Shown here in pieces: positions 6,540-7,724 of a stretch of 7,724 bases of DNA; the first letter of the stretch is position 1, and each line of letters starts with the position of its first letter. A program made the translations under genes and the position numbers. The stretch comes from an uncultured Actinomycetes bacterium (GTDB lineage: Bacteria; Actinomycetota; Thermoleophilia; Solirubrobacterales; Solirubrobacteraceae), in assembly GCA_937888775.1 (NCBI GenBank), contig CALAQT010000443.1:1-7724 (forward strand), in the 5' to 3' direction. The notes beneath the pieces were generated by a model that was not told the DNA's origin, made no database searches, and was given only the letters and a program-made list of their open reading frames with translations.

Positions 6540-6868
6540 TGGCCGGCGAGCTTGACTACGAGTGGCGTCTGCGGCTGCGGCTCGCCGAGCGCGGGATCTT
6601 CAACTCAAAGCCGCTGGTCGCGCCGCTGGCCGAGCGCGGGATCCGCCTCTCGGACTCACAGGTCTGGCGGATGGTCACCGGCAAGCCGGAGCGCTTGAAC
6701 CTGCAGGTGCTGATCGCGTTGTGCGCGATCCTGGAGTGCACCCCCAACGATCTGATCGAGCCGGTCGAGCGCTCCAGCGAGGCGCGGCTTGAGCGCCGCT
6801 CGGCCGCGCAGGCCGGCGCTGGCGAGATCGTTCCCAAGCGCGCGCGGATCCGCCCGCCGAAACAGTGA
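6539..6868 (+). CDS. Small Cro/CI-type HTH protein of the integrase-associated kind
   Basis: A 109-residue protein with an HTH_26-like DNA-binding domain over residues 8-75: YEWRLRLRLAERGIF, LVAPLAERGIRLSDSQVWRMVTGKPERL, LQVLIALCAILECTPNDLIEPV. LSDSQVWRMVTG is the HTH region, and CAILECTPNDLI is a common ending of this group. Residues 76-109 are a basic, probably disordered tail (RLERRSAAQ, KRARIRPPKQ). From memory, near-identical proteins follow tyrosine recombinases in many actinobacteria and precede a zinc-ribbon protein, the order seen here. The ATG at 6539 shares its A with the recombinase stop (TGATG); a GTG one codon earlier is possible. Its end overlaps the next start by four bases. 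The likely role is regulation of the recombinase module or recombination directionality, but no target site is evident. Confidence 0.8.
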   Translation: MAGELDYEWRLRLRLAERGIFNSKPLVAPLAERGIRLSDSQVWRMVTGKPERLNLQVLIALCAILECTPNDLIEPVERSSEARLERRSAAQAGAGEIVPKRARIRPPKQ

Positions 6869-7683
6869 CCAACCCCGACTGGTCGCCGCCGGTTCGTCGC
6901 TGCGACGAGTGCGGCCAGCACGAGCTGATCTCGATCCGTGGCCGCGACGGCCGGCCGGAGCTGTGCCACAGGTGCGCGCGGAACCAACCCGCGGTGTGCG
7001 CGTTGTGTGGCGGATCGCGCCGCTGCTACAGCAACTACCAGGGACCGTCGGTCTGCCGGCGTTGCGCGCCGGACCCGACCCCGCGCTGCTCAAACTGCGC
7101 GCAACGCAAGCGGATCGCGGCGATCACCGACCGCGGCGCGGTGTGGGTTGGCTGCGAGCGGGCGGCCGCCCGCGGGCGGCCCCGCTGTCGCATCTGCCGT
7201 TTCTCGCGCGAGCCGGCGGCCTGGGTCGATGGCGAGCCGGTCTGCTCGAAGTGCGCCGGGAGACCGGTGATCGCGCGCTGCCCAGGATGCCAGCGGCCGA
7301 GGCAGGGCTGGAGAGGACGACGGTGCCCTCGCTGCGAGCTCGCCGGGGTGCTGGCCGAGCTGCGCGCTGGCGGAGATCCCGATGCTGTCGCGGCGCTCGC
7401 GCCGCTGCTGGGCCAGCTCGAGCACCATCAGAAGCCGCTGTCGGCGATCGCCTGGCTCGAGCGAAGCCCGGCCGCCCCGACCTTTCACGCGATGCTCCGC
7501 GGGGAGATCGCGATCTCCCACGACACCCTCGATCAGCACGACGTCGGCCAGGCGACCGCCTACCTGCGCTCCTGGCTCGTCGCTCACCACGTGCTCGAGC
7601 CGCGCGAGGAGCTCCTCGCCCGCTACGAACGCTGGGCACAACACGCGCTGCAAGCGCTCGCTGACCATCGGGTGCGGCTCTAA
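6865..7683 (+). CDS. Multi-zinc-ribbon protein of the integrase-associated module
   Basis: A 272-residue Cys-rich protein with a tandem of zinc-ribbon-like units. CxxC pairs lie at 13/16, 34/37, 45/48, 64/67, 75/78, 108/111, 127/130, 139/142 and 154/157, which pair into five ribbons. The third ribbon has C75-C78 and C97 but an Ala (residue 100) where the fourth Cys is expected. Residues 160-272 are a helical domain without Cys (LAELRAGGDPDAVAALAPLLGQL, AIAWLERSPAAPTFHAML, LRSWLVAHHVLEPREELLARYERW). From memory this matches the protein that follows integrase and HTH genes in actinobacteria, where longer versions continue past this point; this copy stops at the TAA at 7681-7683 and may be C-terminally short. 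Start GTG 6865 overlaps the HTH stop as GTGA. Nucleic-acid binding or a structural partner of the recombinase is plausible, but function is unknown. Confidence 0.72.
   Translation: MTNPDWSPPVRRCDECGQHELISIRGRDGRPELCHRCARNQPAVCALCGGSRRCYSNYQGPSVCRRCAPDPTPRCSNCAQRKRIAAITDRGAVWVGCERAAARGRPRCRICRFSREPAAWVDGEPVCSKCAGRPVIARCPGCQRPRQGWRGRRCPRCELAGVLAELRAGGDPDAVAALAPLLGQLEHHQKPLSAIAWLERSPAAPTFHAMLRGEIAISHDTLDQHDVGQATAYLRSWLVAHHVLEPREELLARYERWAQHALQALADHRVRL
7158..7181. repeat. Overlapping GC palindromes inside the zinc-ribbon gene
   Basis: Bases 7158-7173 form a perfect 16-base palindrome and 7164-7181 a perfect 18-base palindrome overlapping it, equivalent to GCGGGCGGCC repeated with a 4-base spacer (GCCC). 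They encode the stretch of the third zinc ribbon where the fourth Cys is missing, so this may be a slippage-prone spot that altered the ribbon. A regulatory role is unlikely. Confidence 0.4.
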
Positions 7684-7698
7684 TGGAGTGAGGTCTGA

Positions 7699-7724
7699 AT
7701 GCCCGGATTCACTGATGATTCGGG
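7699..7724 (+). CDS. Possible start of a further gene, cut by the window edge
   Basis: After the zinc-ribbon stop, ATG 7699 opens a frame (MPGFTDDSG) to the window end. The leader GGAGTGAGGTCTGA provides a purine-rich TGAGG five bases before the ATG, acceptable as a ribosome binding site, and the gap from the previous stop is only 15 bases. Eight codons after the start are too few to assign a family. Confidence 0.3.

Noticed and set aside
7702..7724. Imperfect inverted repeat at the window end (CCCGGAT / ATTCGGG)
   Set aside because: A seven-base stem with one G-T pair and a nine-base loop; it overlaps a plausible new start codon and is cut by the window edge, so neither terminator nor element end can be supported.
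1..7724. tRNA, rRNA, CRISPR or insertion-sequence ends
   Set aside because: No cloverleaf-like segments, regularly spaced repeats, transposase motifs or matching terminal inverted repeats were seen by eye; a covariance-model or repeat search would be needed to exclude them fully.

Overview
The window looks like chromosomal DNA of a high-GC actinobacterium. GC-rich codon use, GTG starts, tight stop/start overlaps, a WS/DGAT-type acyltransferase and an integrase/HTH/zinc-ribbon gene set all fit; a Thermoleophilia (Solirubrobacterales-like) source is my guess from protein style and is not proven. No rRNA, tRNA or CRISPR array was seen.

Left part (1-4137, all on +): a C39-like cysteine peptidase with an Ig-like C-terminal domain, probably cut at its 5' end by the window edge; a 95-base fossil that encodes only the last strands of a beta-propeller protein; a WS/DGAT or condensation-type acyltransferase whose ATG overlaps the fossil's stop codon; and a serine beta-lactamase-like hydrolase broken by what looks like one extra T near 3873. 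The last two form an acyl-transfer/acyl-hydrolysis pair 14 bases apart. The fossil suggests that a propeller gene once headed this operon and was lost when the peptidase gene came to lie beside it.

Middle part (4138-6260, mostly on -): a convergent gap without genes; an ArdC-like protein with an N-terminal ssDNA-binding domain and an HExxH metallopeptidase domain, having a good ribosome binding site; a gap with a clean inverted repeat; and a small XRE repressor plus four-helix membrane protein module, joined by an ATGA overlap. The XRE promoter carries two 16-base near-identical repeats, each with a palindromic core. They cover the predicted -35 and -10 boxes, and the predicted transcript begins at or near the GTG start codon, so the XRE mRNA may be leaderless and autoregulated.

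Right part (6243-7724, all on +): the catalytic C-terminal third of a tyrosine recombinase, then a small HTH protein and a multi-zinc-ribbon protein, with stop/start overlaps throughout. From memory this order (integrase, HTH, zinc ribbon) recurs in actinobacteria and its role is unclear. Here the integrase has lost its N-terminal part exactly where the divergent XRE promoter begins, so the right side looks like a degraded mobile module interrupted by the XRE/membrane-protein cassette. A new reading frame may begin at 7699. ArdC, recombinase and mosaic junctions together indicate an accessory, recombined region from about 4.4 kb onward.
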